Source: Candidatus Pelagibacter communis (GTDB lineage: Bacteria > Pseudomonadota > Alphaproteobacteria > Pelagibacterales > Pelagibacteraceae). From it: DNA of 46,972 bases. The stretch is taken from the NCBI RefSeq assembly GCF_001180105.1, contig NZ_CVSO01000065.1, forward strand, positions 1-46,972. The letters run 5' to 3'. Under the pieces are notes generated by a model that worked only from the letters and a program-made list of their open reading frames with translations, was not told the origin of the DNA and did not search any database. The translations under genes and the position numbers were made by a program. Shown here piece after piece: positions 8,743 to 17,168 of this stretch (position 1 is the first letter of the stretch; every line of letters starts with the position of its first letter).

Positions 8743-9759
8743 ATGCAAATATTTAAAAAAATACCTTTAATAATTACATTATTATCATCTTTAACTTTAT
8801 TTTCTCAAGCATATGCTGAAATTAAAGTAGTAGCATCAATAAAGCCGATCCATTCGCTTGCGAGCTATTTAATGGATGGTGTAAAGAAACCTGACTTAAT
8901 TGTTGATGGTTATGCATCACCACATGGTTTTGCTATGAAGCCATCTCATGCCAAAATGCTTCAAGAAGCTGATATTATTTTTTGGGTAGGTGAGGATCTT
9001 GAGAATTTTTTAGTTAAACCTCTAGGGTCTATTGCAAAAAAAGCAGAAAAAATAGAATTAATGGAAATCAGAGGGCTAAATAAATTCAAATTTAGAGAGA
9101 GAAATATTTTTGATGGACATGATGATCATGGACATAAAGAAGACGATCATGATGATCATGCTAAAAAAGAGGATGGTCATGACGATCATGATCATGATAA
9201 AGAAGGACACAAAGAAGACGGGCATGATGATCACGGTCATGAAGGTCATGCACATGGCGAGTTTGATCCACACATATGGTTAGACCCCATGAATGCTAAA
9301 AAAATCTTAAAAGAAATGGCAAAACATTTAATAGAAAATGACCAAGCAAATGAGTCGATTTATAAAGAGAATTTAAAAAAAGCGAACAAAGATTTAGACA
9401 AATTAGTAAAACAAGTAAAATCTGATTTAAATAAAGATTTTAAATCCATAGTATTTCATGATGCTTACCAATATTTTGAAAAAAGATTTAAAGTAAATGT
9501 TTTAGGAGCATTTACAGTAAATACAGATGTTCTACCTGGTGCAGAACAATTATCTGAAATAAGAGAAATAATTGAGCACGAAAAAGTAACTTGCGTTTTT
9601 TCAGAACCGCAATTTAATCCAAATATCATTAATTCAGTTGCGAAAGACACAAATATTAAAACAGGCGTACTAGATCCTTTGGGCGCTACCTTAAATCCAG
9701 GTAAAGGTTTATATTTTGATTTAATCAGTAATATGGCTAAATCTTTTAAAGGCTGTTAA
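8743..9759 (+). CDS. znuA: Zinc ABC transporter, periplasmic zinc-binding protein
   Basis: Periplasmic zinc receptor that hands metal to ZnuB/ZnuC; 338 residues. An N-terminal signal peptide (about 1-25, ending SQAYA before EIKVV) is followed by a cluster-9 solute-binding fold. The family's metal-ligand histidines are visible: H61 (ASPHGF), H177 (DPHIW) and H239 (VFHDAY). Between the first two lies a long His/Asp-rich loop (about 126-171, 14 His) typical of zinc-specific members and thought to scavenge or chaperone zinc. The protein ends in Cys (KGC). It is transcribed divergently from znuC behind two Zur-box-like sites. Only about 11 bases separate the second site from the ATG, and no Shine-Dalgarno is visible. 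Confidence 0.96.
   Translation: MQIFKKIPLIITLLSSLTLFSQAYAEIKVVASIKPIHSLASYLMDGVKKPDLIVDGYASPHGFAMKPSHAKMLQEADIIFWVGEDLENFLVKPLGSIAKKAEKIELMEIRGLNKFKFRERNIFDGHDDHGHKEDDHDDHAKKEDGHDDHDHDKEGHKEDGHDDHGHEGHAHGEFDPHIWLDPMNAKKILKEMAKHLIENDQANESIYKENLKKANKDLDKLVKQVKSDLNKDFKSIVFHDAYQYFEKRFKVNVLGAFTVNTDVLPGAEQLSEIREIIEHEKVTCVFSEPQFNPNIINSVAKDTNIKTGVLDPLGATLNPGKGLYFDLISNMAKSFKGC
9118..9258 (+). repeat. Imperfect tandem repeats encoding the ZnuA His-rich loop
   Basis: Degenerate short repeats in the DNA (variants of GATGATCATG and AAAGAAGACG) encode repeated peptides of the form KEDxHDDH: HKEDDHDDH, KKEDGHDDH and HKEDGHDDH. About 14 His fall in 46 residues. The near-identity of the units points to expansion by slippage, so loop length is likely to vary between strains. 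Confidence 0.8.
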
Positions 9760-9801
9760 TTTAAAATTGATCTTTAGTCATAAATAATATCTAATAAAGG
9801 G

Positions 9802-10800
9802 ATGAGCACTATATCTCTTTCACTAGATGAAATATTTGACTTAGCCAAAAAAACATTATTAGCTAATGGATGTGATGATGAAACAGCATCAATTTTATCA
9901 GATCTTATCAGAAATGCTGAACGTGATGGTTCATTATCGCATGGTTTATTTAGATTACCAGCTTATGTAAGTGGTTTAAAGAGCGGAAAAATTAATGGCA
10001 AAGGAAAACCTGAAGTCAAAAAGATTTCAACATCAGTGATAAAAGTTCAAGGTAATAATTGTTTAGCACCAGTAGTTTTAAGTAAAGGCTTGCCGGAATT
10101 GTCTAAGGCTGCAAAAGAAAATGGTGTTGCAGTACTTGCAATAAATAATTCTCATCATATGGCTGCGATGTGGCCTGAAACAGAAAAATTAGCTGAAGAA
10201 GGTCTAGTTGCTTTTGCTTGCACATCTTATAAGCCAGCTGTAGCTCCTGCTGGAGCCATTAAACCGTTATTTGGAACTAACCCTATATCTTTTGCTTGGC
10301 CACGACCTGGAAAAACTCCAGTAGTATATGATATGGCAACGGCGTCAATGGCTATGGGTGAAGTTCAAGTTGCCAAAAGAGAAGGGCATAAAGTTCCTCT
10401 TGGAACTGGTTTAACTAAAGAAGGCAAAGAAACAACTGACCCAGGTGCAATAGCTGACGGTGGTGTATTATTACCCTTTGGTGGTTACAAAGGATCTGCA
10501 ATTGCTATGATGGTTGAATTAATGGCCGGTGCATTAGTTGGTGATAATTTTAGTTTTGAGACAGCTGCAAAAGATAACAATGATGGTGGACCGCCAAGTG
10601 GGGGAGAATTTATCATTGCAATTTCACCAGATAAAACTTCAGGAACAAATTGGCAAAAACATGCTGAAGAGTTTTTCAATAAAATGAAATCTTTTGATGG
10701 GGTCAGACTTCCAGGTGAAAGAAGACACAAGAATAGATTAGATAAAGGACCCCGTAATATTAACAAGGAGCTTATAGATAAGATAAAGTCTTTAAGCTAG
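9802..10800 (+). CDS. Malate/L-lactate dehydrogenase-family NAD(P)H oxidoreductase
   Basis: A 332-residue member of the Ldh_2 superfamily, whose members include malate, ureidoglycolate and delta1-piperideine/pyrroline-2-carboxylate reductases. Family hallmarks seen are SHGLFRLPAYV near 50-60, NNSHHMAAMW near 115-124, FGTNPISFAWP near 155-165, VYDMATASMAMGE near 173-186 and LPFGGYKGSAIAMM near 225-238. The last two are close in style to the DpkA group, which reduces cyclic imino acids and can act as an N-methyl-amino-acid dehydrogenase. Its placement 86 bases before the sarcosine oxidase cluster would suit a secondary-amine substrate, but substrate cannot be read from sequence. ATG at 9802 is preceded by AAAGGG. 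Confidence 0.85.
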   Translation: MSTISLSLDEIFDLAKKTLLANGCDDETASILSDLIRNAERDGSLSHGLFRLPAYVSGLKSGKINGKGKPEVKKISTSVIKVQGNNCLAPVVLSKGLPELSKAAKENGVAVLAINNSHHMAAMWPETEKLAEEGLVAFACTSYKPAVAPAGAIKPLFGTNPISFAWPRPGKTPVVYDMATASMAMGEVQVAKREGHKVPLGTGLTKEGKETTDPGAIADGGVLLPFGGYKGSAIAMMVELMAGALVGDNFSFETAAKDNNDGGPPSGGEFIIAISPDKTSGTNWQKHAEEFFNKMKSFDGVRLPGERRHKNRLDKGPRNINKELIDKIKSLS

Positions 10801-10803
10801 CTC

Positions 10804-10853
10804 ATATCAATTAGAGCGATGGTTATTTAATCCTGTTGGATCTTTATTGATAT
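10804..10853 (+). other. Nested inverted repeat in the soxB leader
   Basis: ATATCAAT (10804-10811) and ATTGATAT (10846-10853) form a perfect 8-bp outer stem. Inside it ATCC-TGTT-GGAT (10830-10841) makes a small hairpin. The element fills the 86-base spacer between the dehydrogenase stop and soxB. It could be a structured leader, an operator or chance in AT-rich DNA. I see no T-run that would make it a canonical terminator and no recognisable glycine-riboswitch pattern. Confidence 0.3.
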
Positions 10854-10886
10854 CTAAGTCTTTATTTATTATTATTAAATTTATTA

Positions 10887-12143
10887 ATGCAAAAATATTC
10901 AATATTTAGCCTAATAAAAAATGCCTTTTCTAATCATGAAAAATGGGACTTAGCTTGGAAAGATCCGTCTCCTAAAAAAGAATATGATGTAGTTATAATT
11001 GGAGGTGGAGGTCACGGCTTAGCAACAGCCTACTATTTAGCTAAAGAACACAAGATCACAAATATTGCAATTATTGAAAAAGGATGGATCGGCGGAGGTA
11101 ATATAGGAAGAAATACAACAATCATTAGATCAAACTTTTTGTATGATGATAACGCAAGATTTAATGAGTTTGGAATGAATTTATGGCGAAATATGAGTCA
11201 GGAATTAAATTTTAATGTCATGTTTTCTCCAAGAGGAATAATTAATTTAGCTCACTCAGATGCTCAAATGAATACTTACGCTCGCAGAGGTAACTCAATG
11301 AGATTAAATGGAATAGATGCAGTTTTATTAAATAGAGAAGAAGTCAAAAAAATTATTCCAATGGCAGATTTTTCAGAGAATGTTAGATATCCGATTTTTG
11401 GTGGTTTAGCTCAACCGAGTGCGGGTACAGCAAGACATGATGCAGTTGCGTGGGGCTACGCGCGTCAAGCAGACTCAATGGGTGTAGATATAATTCAAAA
11501 TTGTGAAGTAACTGGTTTTAATGTTTCAGGTGGAAAGATTGAAGGCTTAAGAACTTCAAGAGGGGATATAAAAACTAAAAAAATTGGCCTCTGTGTTGCT
11601 GGAAGCACAAATGTTTTAGCAGAAAAATTAAATATGACTTTGCCAATTGAGACTCATCTTTTACAAGCATGTGTCTCAGAGCCTGTTAAACCTGTTTTAG
11701 ATGGAGTTGTTACCTTTGGCGCGGGACATTTTTATATTAGTCAATCAGATAAAGGTGAGATGGTAATGGGTGGCGACTTAGATGGATACAATAGTTATGC
11801 ACAAAAAGGAAATTTACCTACTATCCAACATGTGTTAACCGGCGGTGTCGCTCTGTTTCCTTTTTTAAGTAGACTTAAGATGCTTAGAACCTGGGGAGGT
11901 ATTATGGATATGTCCATGGATGGATCTCCAATAATTGATAAAACCCACATTGATGGATTATATTTAAACTGCGGTTGGTGTTATGGAGGTTTTAAATCTG
12001 TTCCATCTTCTGGATGGACTTTTGCTCACACCATTGCTCAAGATAGAGTTCATGAATTAAATGAGGGCTTTAGTTTAAATAGATTTTCAAAAGGATACTT
12101 ATTAGATGAAAAAGGCCTAGGAACAAAAACTTGGATTTCATAA
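10887..12143 (+). CDS. soxB: Sarcosine oxidase, beta subunit
   Basis: Flavin subunit of heterotetrameric sarcosine oxidase, which oxidatively demethylates sarcosine (N-methylglycine) to glycine with transfer of the methyl carbon to tetrahydrofolate. It has 418 residues and an N-terminal FAD-binding Rossmann motif (YDVVIIGGGGHGLATAYYLA, 33-52). WIGGGNIGRNTTIIRSNF follows, along with the conserved TARHDAVAWGYARQA block near 185-200 and the C-terminal GGIMDMSMDGSPIIDKT and NCGWCYGGFKSVPSSG. It leads the soxB-soxD-soxA-soxG cluster; soxD starts on the next base. Gene order and subunits fit a true four-subunit enzyme rather than a monomeric sarcosine oxidase. Confidence 0.95.
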   Translation: MQKYSIFSLIKNAFSNHEKWDLAWKDPSPKKEYDVVIIGGGGHGLATAYYLAKEHKITNIAIIEKGWIGGGNIGRNTTIIRSNFLYDDNARFNEFGMNLWRNMSQELNFNVMFSPRGIINLAHSDAQMNTYARRGNSMRLNGIDAVLLNREEVKKIIPMADFSENVRYPIFGGLAQPSAGTARHDAVAWGYARQADSMGVDIIQNCEVTGFNVSGGKIEGLRTSRGDIKTKKIGLCVAGSTNVLAEKLNMTLPIETHLLQACVSEPVKPVLDGVVTFGAGHFYISQSDKGEMVMGGDLDGYNSYAQKGNLPTIQHVLTGGVALFPFLSRLKMLRTWGGIMDMSMDGSPIIDKTHIDGLYLNCGWCYGGFKSVPSSGWTFAHTIAQDRVHELNEGFSLNRFSKGYLLDEKGLGTKTWIS

Positions 12144-12413
12144 ATGCTTTATATTAAATGTCCATTCTGTGGATATAGATCACAAAAAGAATTTGCTTAT
12201 GGTGGAGACGGAACAATAAAAAGACCAGAGCTGAACCAAGAGATATCTGATGAAAAATGGAATGAATTTGTTTATTTAAGAAAAAGTCCTAATGGAAAAC
12301 ATATAGAGTTATGGCATCATGTAGCTGGTTGTAGACAATGGTTTAAGGTTCAAAGAGATACTGTTACACACGAAATTTTTCAAACAACAAAAATGAATGA
12401 AGAAATAAAATGA
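12144..12413 (+). CDS. soxD: Sarcosine oxidase, delta subunit
   Basis: Small zinc-binding structural subunit of the sarcosine oxidase heterotetramer, 89 residues. The zinc site is intact: C6 and C9 in IKCPFCGYR, then H59 and C63 in HHVAGCRQW. YGGDGTIKRP near 19-28 is also a family signature. It starts directly after the soxB stop and its own stop overlaps the soxA ATG by four bases (ATGA), so it is translated as part of the operon. Confidence 0.95.
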   Translation: MLYIKCPFCGYRSQKEFAYGGDGTIKRPELNQEISDEKWNEFVYLRKSPNGKHIELWHHVAGCRQWFKVQRDTVTHEIFQTTKMNEEIK

Positions 12414-15406
12414 GTCAATCATATCGAATTAATAACGAAGGTCTATTAAACCGAAATAAAGAAATATCTTTTAAGTTCAATGGTACCAAATATACTGGAT
12501 ATGAAGGAGATACATTAGCGTCTGCTTTGCTTGCAAATGGTATTCATTTGGTAGGTAGAAGTTTCAAATATCATAGACCAAGAGGTTTTTTTGGTGCTGG
12601 TGTTGAAGAGCCTAACGCAAAACTTCAGATTTTACTTAACGGACATTCTGAACCTAACGTTAATGCAACAGAATTTGAGTTAGTTGAGGGCATAGAAGCG
12701 ACAAGTCAGAATTGTTGGCCGTCTGTAAAATTCGATCTTGGAGCTATAAACAATTATTTGAGTAAATTTTTTCCAGCTGGTTTTTATTATAAAACTTTTA
12801 AGTGGCCAAAAAGTTTTTGGTACAAAGTCTATGAGCCATTTATAAGAAAAATAGCAGGTTTTGGTATTGCTTCCCTAGAAAAAGATAAAGAAAGATATGA
12901 ACATAAATATGAATATTGTGATTTATTAGTTACTGGATCTGGGCCCGCTGGTTTATCTAGTGCTTATGCAGCAGCCAAAAATGGTGCAAAAGTTATTCTT
13001 GTAGAGGATAAACCAAGGTTTGGAGGATCATTATTAACTGATGATGTAACCATAGACAATTTATCAGGTAAAGCTTGGACAGATAAAATCATCACTCAGT
13101 TAAAAGAAATGCCTAATGTTATAGTTAGAAATAGATCACAAGTGTTTGGTTATTATGATCACAACATGACAGTCATGATTGAAAGAACCGGCGATCATTT
13201 AAAAGACAAACCTAAATATGTTCCAAGACAAAGATTATGGTATATAAGAGCTAAAGAAGTAATATTGTCCACAGGCTCAATAGAAAGGCCGATAGTTTTT
13301 GGAAACAATGATACACCTGGAGTATTCTTATCAGCAGCTGCAAAAGAATATATTAAAGTTTATGGTGTATTAGTTGGTAAAAAACCTTTAATATTTACTA
13401 ATAACGATAGCGGATATGAAACAGCTTTAGAATTTAAAAAACATGGAATAGATCCAATAATTTTGGATACTAGAGAAGAACATACATCTGAATTAATAGA
13501 TTCTGCTAAAAATCAAAATATAAAAATAAAATTTTCTTATGCAGTAATTGCAGCCAATGGTTACAAAAAAGTAAACTCTGCACAAATTGGAAGATTAAAT
13601 AAAGATAAAACCTCATTCGTTAATTCTGAAACTATTGAATGTGATTGTATATGTGTATCTGGTTTCTGGACTCCAACAGTACATTTAGCATCGCAGTCTG
13701 GAAATAAACTTAAGTTTGATGATAAAATAGACGCTTTTGTTCCTGATAAATCGAAACAAAATGAGACGTCTATTGGAGCATCTAAAGGAACTTTCACATT
13801 ACAAGATACTTTGGATGAAGGATTTAAAAAAGGGTTTGATCTTTCTAAAAAAATTACAAGTAATAATAACTCAATTTCTACACCAAGTTCGAATGAAATC
13901 AAAAAGAGTCTTCATGATAAATTTTGGTGTTCGCCATTACCAAAAAACAAAAATTTTAAGCGTTTTGTAGATTTTCAAAATGATGTATCTGTATCAGACA
14001 TTGAAGTTGCTTTACGTGAGGGTTATAGATCAATAGAACATGTTAAAAGATATACAACATTAGGTATGGCAACCGATCAAGGACGTACTAGTAACCTTAA
14101 TGGACTTCAACTAGTTGCAAATGTCGAAAAAAAAATTGTGCCACAAGTCGGTCATACAACTTTTAGGCCACCATTCACTCCAATTACAATAGGTACCATT
14201 GTTGGTAGAGAAGTTGATATGGAATACATGCCAACAAGAAAAACCCCAATGCACTCATGGCATGAAAAGAATAATGCTGTATTTGTTGATGCTGGTGCTT
14301 GGAAAAGACCAAGATATTACAAACAAGGAAATGAGAATTTGTTTGAAGCATCAAAAAGAGAAGCAAAAAATGTTAGAGAGCATGTTGGTATTTGTGATGT
14401 AACCACACTTGGAAAAATCGATATTAAAGGACCAGATGCAGCCGAATTCTTAAATAGAGTTTATACAAACGGATGGTCAAAACTTTCCATTGGTAAAGCG
14501 AGATATGGAGTAATGTTAAGAGAAGATGGAATAGTAATGGATGATGGAACTACTACCAGAATTTCAGAAAATCATTATCATATGACAACAACAACTGCCC
14601 AAGCAGCAAATGTTTTATCTCATTTGGAATATTATCTTCAAATTGTTTGGCCAGAATTAAAAGTAAATGTTTTATCGACAACTGAACAGTGGGCAGGAGC
14701 TGCACTTGCTGGTCCAAAGTCTAGAGATTTACTGGCAAAACTATTTCCTAATTTAGATGTGAGCAATGAAGCTCTTCCATTCATGGGTTATACTGAAGGA
14801 AATTTATTTGGAATTAAAGCTAAAATATTTAGAATTTCATTTTCTGGTGAATTAGCTTATGAGATAAATGTCGAGTCAAACTATGGCCTTTTCATGTGGG
14901 AAAAAATAATGGAAATTGGAAAAGAATTTAACATTCAACCTTATGGAACTGAGGCATTATCATTTTTAAGAATTGAAATGGGACATGTTGCTGGTCCTGA
15001 ATTAGATGGTAGAACTATTCCTTATGATGTTTCTTTAGAAGGCTTAGTTTCAAATAAAAAAGATTTTGTTGGAAAAAGATCTTTACAAAAAGAAGCATTT
15101 AATAAACTTGATAGACAAAAACTTGTTGGTTTGGTTCCTACGGACAAAAAAACCAATATTCCAGAAGGATCTCATTTAGTAATGGATAAAAATGCTAAAT
15201 TACCAAATCCAAAACTTGGACACGTATCCTCATCTTGTTGGAGTGTTGAAAATAATAATCCATTCTCTTTAGCAATAGTTAAAGATGGAAAAAACATGAT
15301 TGGTAAAAAGTTATTTGCAGTATCTCCTTTAAAAGATTTTGCTGTAGAAGTAGAAGTAATCTCATCTCATTATGTTGATCAAGAAGGAAAGAGAGTTAGA
15401 TCATGA
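12410..15406 (+). CDS. soxA: Sarcosine oxidase, alpha subunit
   Basis: Large subunit (998 residues) of heterotetrameric sarcosine oxidase. Three parts are visible. The first is an N-terminal domain like the 2Fe-2S_4 group (YEGDTLASALLANGI, SFKYHRPRGFFGAG, about 1-110). The second is an NAD-binding oxidoreductase domain starting LLVTGSGPAGLSSAYAAA near 172. The third is a C-terminal folate-binding aminomethyltransferase (GcvT-like) domain from about 600 to 970 (VREHVGICDVTTLGKIDIKG, SFSGELAYEINV). The last domain captures the formaldehyde-level carbon on tetrahydrofolate. It is coupled to soxD and soxG through four-base ATGA overlaps. Confidence 0.96.
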   Translation: MSQSYRINNEGLLNRNKEISFKFNGTKYTGYEGDTLASALLANGIHLVGRSFKYHRPRGFFGAGVEEPNAKLQILLNGHSEPNVNATEFELVEGIEATSQNCWPSVKFDLGAINNYLSKFFPAGFYYKTFKWPKSFWYKVYEPFIRKIAGFGIASLEKDKERYEHKYEYCDLLVTGSGPAGLSSAYAAAKNGAKVILVEDKPRFGGSLLTDDVTIDNLSGKAWTDKIITQLKEMPNVIVRNRSQVFGYYDHNMTVMIERTGDHLKDKPKYVPRQRLWYIRAKEVILSTGSIERPIVFGNNDTPGVFLSAAAKEYIKVYGVLVGKKPLIFTNNDSGYETALEFKKHGIDPIILDTREEHTSELIDSAKNQNIKIKFSYAVIAANGYKKVNSAQIGRLNKDKTSFVNSETIECDCICVSGFWTPTVHLASQSGNKLKFDDKIDAFVPDKSKQNETSIGASKGTFTLQDTLDEGFKKGFDLSKKITSNNNSISTPSSNEIKKSLHDKFWCSPLPKNKNFKRFVDFQNDVSVSDIEVALREGYRSIEHVKRYTTLGMATDQGRTSNLNGLQLVANVEKKIVPQVGHTTFRPPFTPITIGTIVGREVDMEYMPTRKTPMHSWHEKNNAVFVDAGAWKRPRYYKQGNENLFEASKREAKNVREHVGICDVTTLGKIDIKGPDAAEFLNRVYTNGWSKLSIGKARYGVMLREDGIVMDDGTTTRISENHYHMTTTTAQAANVLSHLEYYLQIVWPELKVNVLSTTEQWAGAALAGPKSRDLLAKLFPNLDVSNEALPFMGYTEGNLFGIKAKIFRISFSGELAYEINVESNYGLFMWEKIMEIGKEFNIQPYGTEALSFLRIEMGHVAGPELDGRTIPYDVSLEGLVSNKKDFVGKRSLQKEAFNKLDRQKLVGLVPTDKKTNIPEGSHLVMDKNAKLPNPKLGHVSSSCWSVENNNPFSLAIVKDGKNMIGKKLFAVSPLKDFAVEVEVISSHYVDQEGKRVRS

Positions 15407-15987
15407 CAAATACCTCGCCATTAAATTTTGTTCATAAAGTTGGAAAATTTGGTGACACCAATAAAAAAATTCAAAATAACATTTTAAAAGTTTCAGAAAT
15501 AAATGGATTATTAATATTTCAAATTTTACAATATAAAAATTCCAGTTTTGATGTGTCAAAAATTAGATTGGATGGTTTAAGTTTTCCGTCATCACTAAAA
15601 TCAACTTCAAATTCCAATACAAGAATATTATGGATAGGTCCAAATAATTGGCTGGTCTTCTCATCTGTTTTAGATTTACTTGAAAAAGAAAAAAACCAGT
15701 TTAACGAAGCAGATTTTGCAATTACTGACATTTCACACTCGAGAACAATAATTGAATTAGAAGGAAATTTAGTAAATGAAGTTCTTAAAAAAGGATGTCC
15801 ACTAGATATAAGTTCTCTCAAAGATGGTGATTGTGCAAATTCGGTTTATAAAGGGATAAATATTACAATTGATTTTATTTCAGAGAGCCCGAAGAAAGTT
15901 AGAATATTAGGATTAAGAAGTTACGGTGAGTCTTTACATCATTCTGTAACTGACGCTTGTTTAGAATTTGGATATGATGCTATCTAA
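15403..15987 (+). CDS. soxG: Sarcosine oxidase, gamma subunit
   Basis: Fourth subunit of sarcosine oxidase, 194 residues, distantly related to GcvT-type folate-binding domains. Recognisable features are the NNWLVF stretch near 83-88, AITDISHSRTIIELEG near 106-121, LKKGCPLDI near 127-135 and the C-terminal RSYGESLHHSVTDACLEFG. It overlaps soxA by four bases and ends the cluster. The weak primary conservation is normal for this subunit; identification leans partly on operon position. Confidence 0.92.
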   Translation: MTNTSPLNFVHKVGKFGDTNKKIQNNILKVSEINGLLIFQILQYKNSSFDVSKIRLDGLSFPSSLKSTSNSNTRILWIGPNNWLVFSSVLDLLEKEKNQFNEADFAITDISHSRTIIELEGNLVNEVLKKGCPLDISSLKDGDCANSVYKGINITIDFISESPKKVRILGLRSYGESLHHSVTDACLEFGYDAI

Positions 15988-16024
15988 ATTTTTTTACACT
16001 AAACTAATCCAAAAAATTAAGTCT

Positions 16025-16801
16025 TCAGGCTAAAGTTATTTCAATTGGGGTATGGTCAGATGGTTTTTCTCTTCCTCGAGGGTCTTTATTAATATTTATT
16101 TTTTTTACATTATCTATAACTGAAGTTGAAACTAAAAAATGATCTATTCTCATACCATTATTTTTTTGCCAAGCTCCTCTCATATAATCCCAAAATGTAT
16201 ATCCCTCCTTGGTTTCATTAAAATGTCTGTAAACATCACTGAAACCTAAGCTTAACATCTCTCTAAATTTTTTTCTTATTTCTAGTCTATATAAAGCATC
16301 ATCCTCAAAACTTTTTGGATTATAAACGTCTTCTGCTGCAGGGATTACATTGAAATCTCCAGCTAAGATTATATTTTTGTTTGTCTTTGATAAGGATTTT
16401 AACTTTTTAATTAAATCATCTAACCAATTTTTTTTATATTCATATTTAGGTGTATCAACTGGGTTTCCATTAGGTGTATATATATTGATTAATTGTATCC
16501 TCTTTTTCTTATGTTCAACTTCTGCAGATATAATTCTAGATTGTTTTAATTTATCTTTAATTATATCAGTTTTGACATTATCTAATTTTTTCTTAGAAAT
16601 TATAGCAACACCGTTGTAGCTTTTTTGACCATGGACATGGCTCTCGTAATCAAGAGATGAAAATACATCAAAAGGAAAATTTACTTCTTCAGTCTTAATT
16701 TCTTGCATTAATAGTATATCTGGTTTGTATTTTACCAAATAACTTTTTATATTATCAATTCTGGCTCTTACTGAATTGACATTCCATGAGGAAATTAACA
16801 T
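16025..16801 (-). CDS. xthA: Exodeoxyribonuclease III (AP endonuclease)
   Basis: Base-excision-repair nuclease of the EEP superfamily. Motifs seen are SSWNVNSVRAR at the N-terminus, LLMQEIKTEE (metal-binding Glu), NIYTPNG, AGDFNVIP, RIDHFLVS and the C-terminal SDHTPIEI catalytic Asp-His. I place the start at the ATG at 16801, giving 258 residues. It overlaps the erpA stop by one base (TGATG) and brings the family's N-terminus (MLISSWNVNSVR) to the front. The in-frame ATG 10 codons earlier would bury the start inside erpA and add an unrelated MRLWRVFFSL leader. It is co-transcribed with erpA. Confidence 0.95.
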   Translation of the reverse strand: MLISSWNVNSVRARIDNIKSYLVKYKPDILLMQEIKTEEVNFPFDVFSSLDYESHVHGQKSYNGVAIISKKKLDNVKTDIIKDKLKQSRIISAEVEHKKKRIQLINIYTPNGNPVDTPKYEYKKNWLDDLIKKLKSLSKTNKNIILAGDFNVIPAAEDVYNPKSFEDDALYRLEIRKKFREMLSLGFSDVYRHFNETKEGYTFWDYMRGAWQKNNGMRIDHFLVSTSVIDNVKKININKDPRGREKPSDHTPIEITLA

Positions 16802-17118
16802 CAAAGAGAAAAAGACACGCCACAACCGCAAGATGACTTGCTTTGCGGGTTGTTAATCTTAAATTGTTGACCAATAAGTTCTTTTGCAAAATCAACTTCC
16901 GAACCTTGCAACATGTCAGCTGAAGTTTTGTCTATTAAGATATTGTTAAAAACTAAATCATCTTCATTCTTAACTTTATCGAATGAAAAATCGTATTGAA
17001 AACCTGAACAACCACCACCTTTAATTGCGATTCTAAAAAAAGAACCTTTTTCCTTTTTGTTAAGGAGATAATTGATTTGTTTTATAGCATTATCTGTAAA
17101 TATAATTTCTTTATTCAT
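16801..17118 (-). CDS. erpA: Iron-sulfur cluster insertion/carrier protein (HesB/IscA/ErpA family)
   Basis: A-type carrier of 105 residues that delivers Fe-S clusters to apoproteins. The three cluster-binding cysteines are present: C37 (GGGCSGF) and C97/C99 in the C-terminal CGCG motif. ErpA, IscA and SufA cannot be separated with certainty by eye; no suf or isc genes are adjacent. It heads a two-gene leftward unit with xthA and is divergent from dgt across 50 bases, where both promoters must lie. Confidence 0.9.
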   Translation of the reverse strand: MNKEIIFTDNAIKQINYLLNKKEKGSFFRIAIKGGGCSGFQYDFSFDKVKNEDDLVFNNILIDKTSADMLQGSEVDFAKELIGQQFKINNPQSKSSCGCGVSFSL

Positions 17119-17168
17119 AATAAATCTGAGCTATTACTAATATAATAATATATTTTCTTTTTTAAAGT

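Noticed and set aside
10801..10886. Glycine riboswitch upstream of soxB
   Set aside because: The spacer lacks the conserved glycine-aptamer sequence blocks I would expect; only a generic nested hairpin is visible.
15987..16018. AT-only inverted repeat (AATTTTTT ... AAAAAATT) between soxG and xthA as a terminator
   Set aside because: Eight A-T pairs around a 16-base loop are too weak to call, and runs of A and T are expected in this composition.
16802..16831. Longer N-terminus for xthA (MRLWRVFFSL)
   Set aside because: It would overlap erpA by 31 bases. The ATG at 16801 gives the family N-terminus and a TGATG coupling junction.
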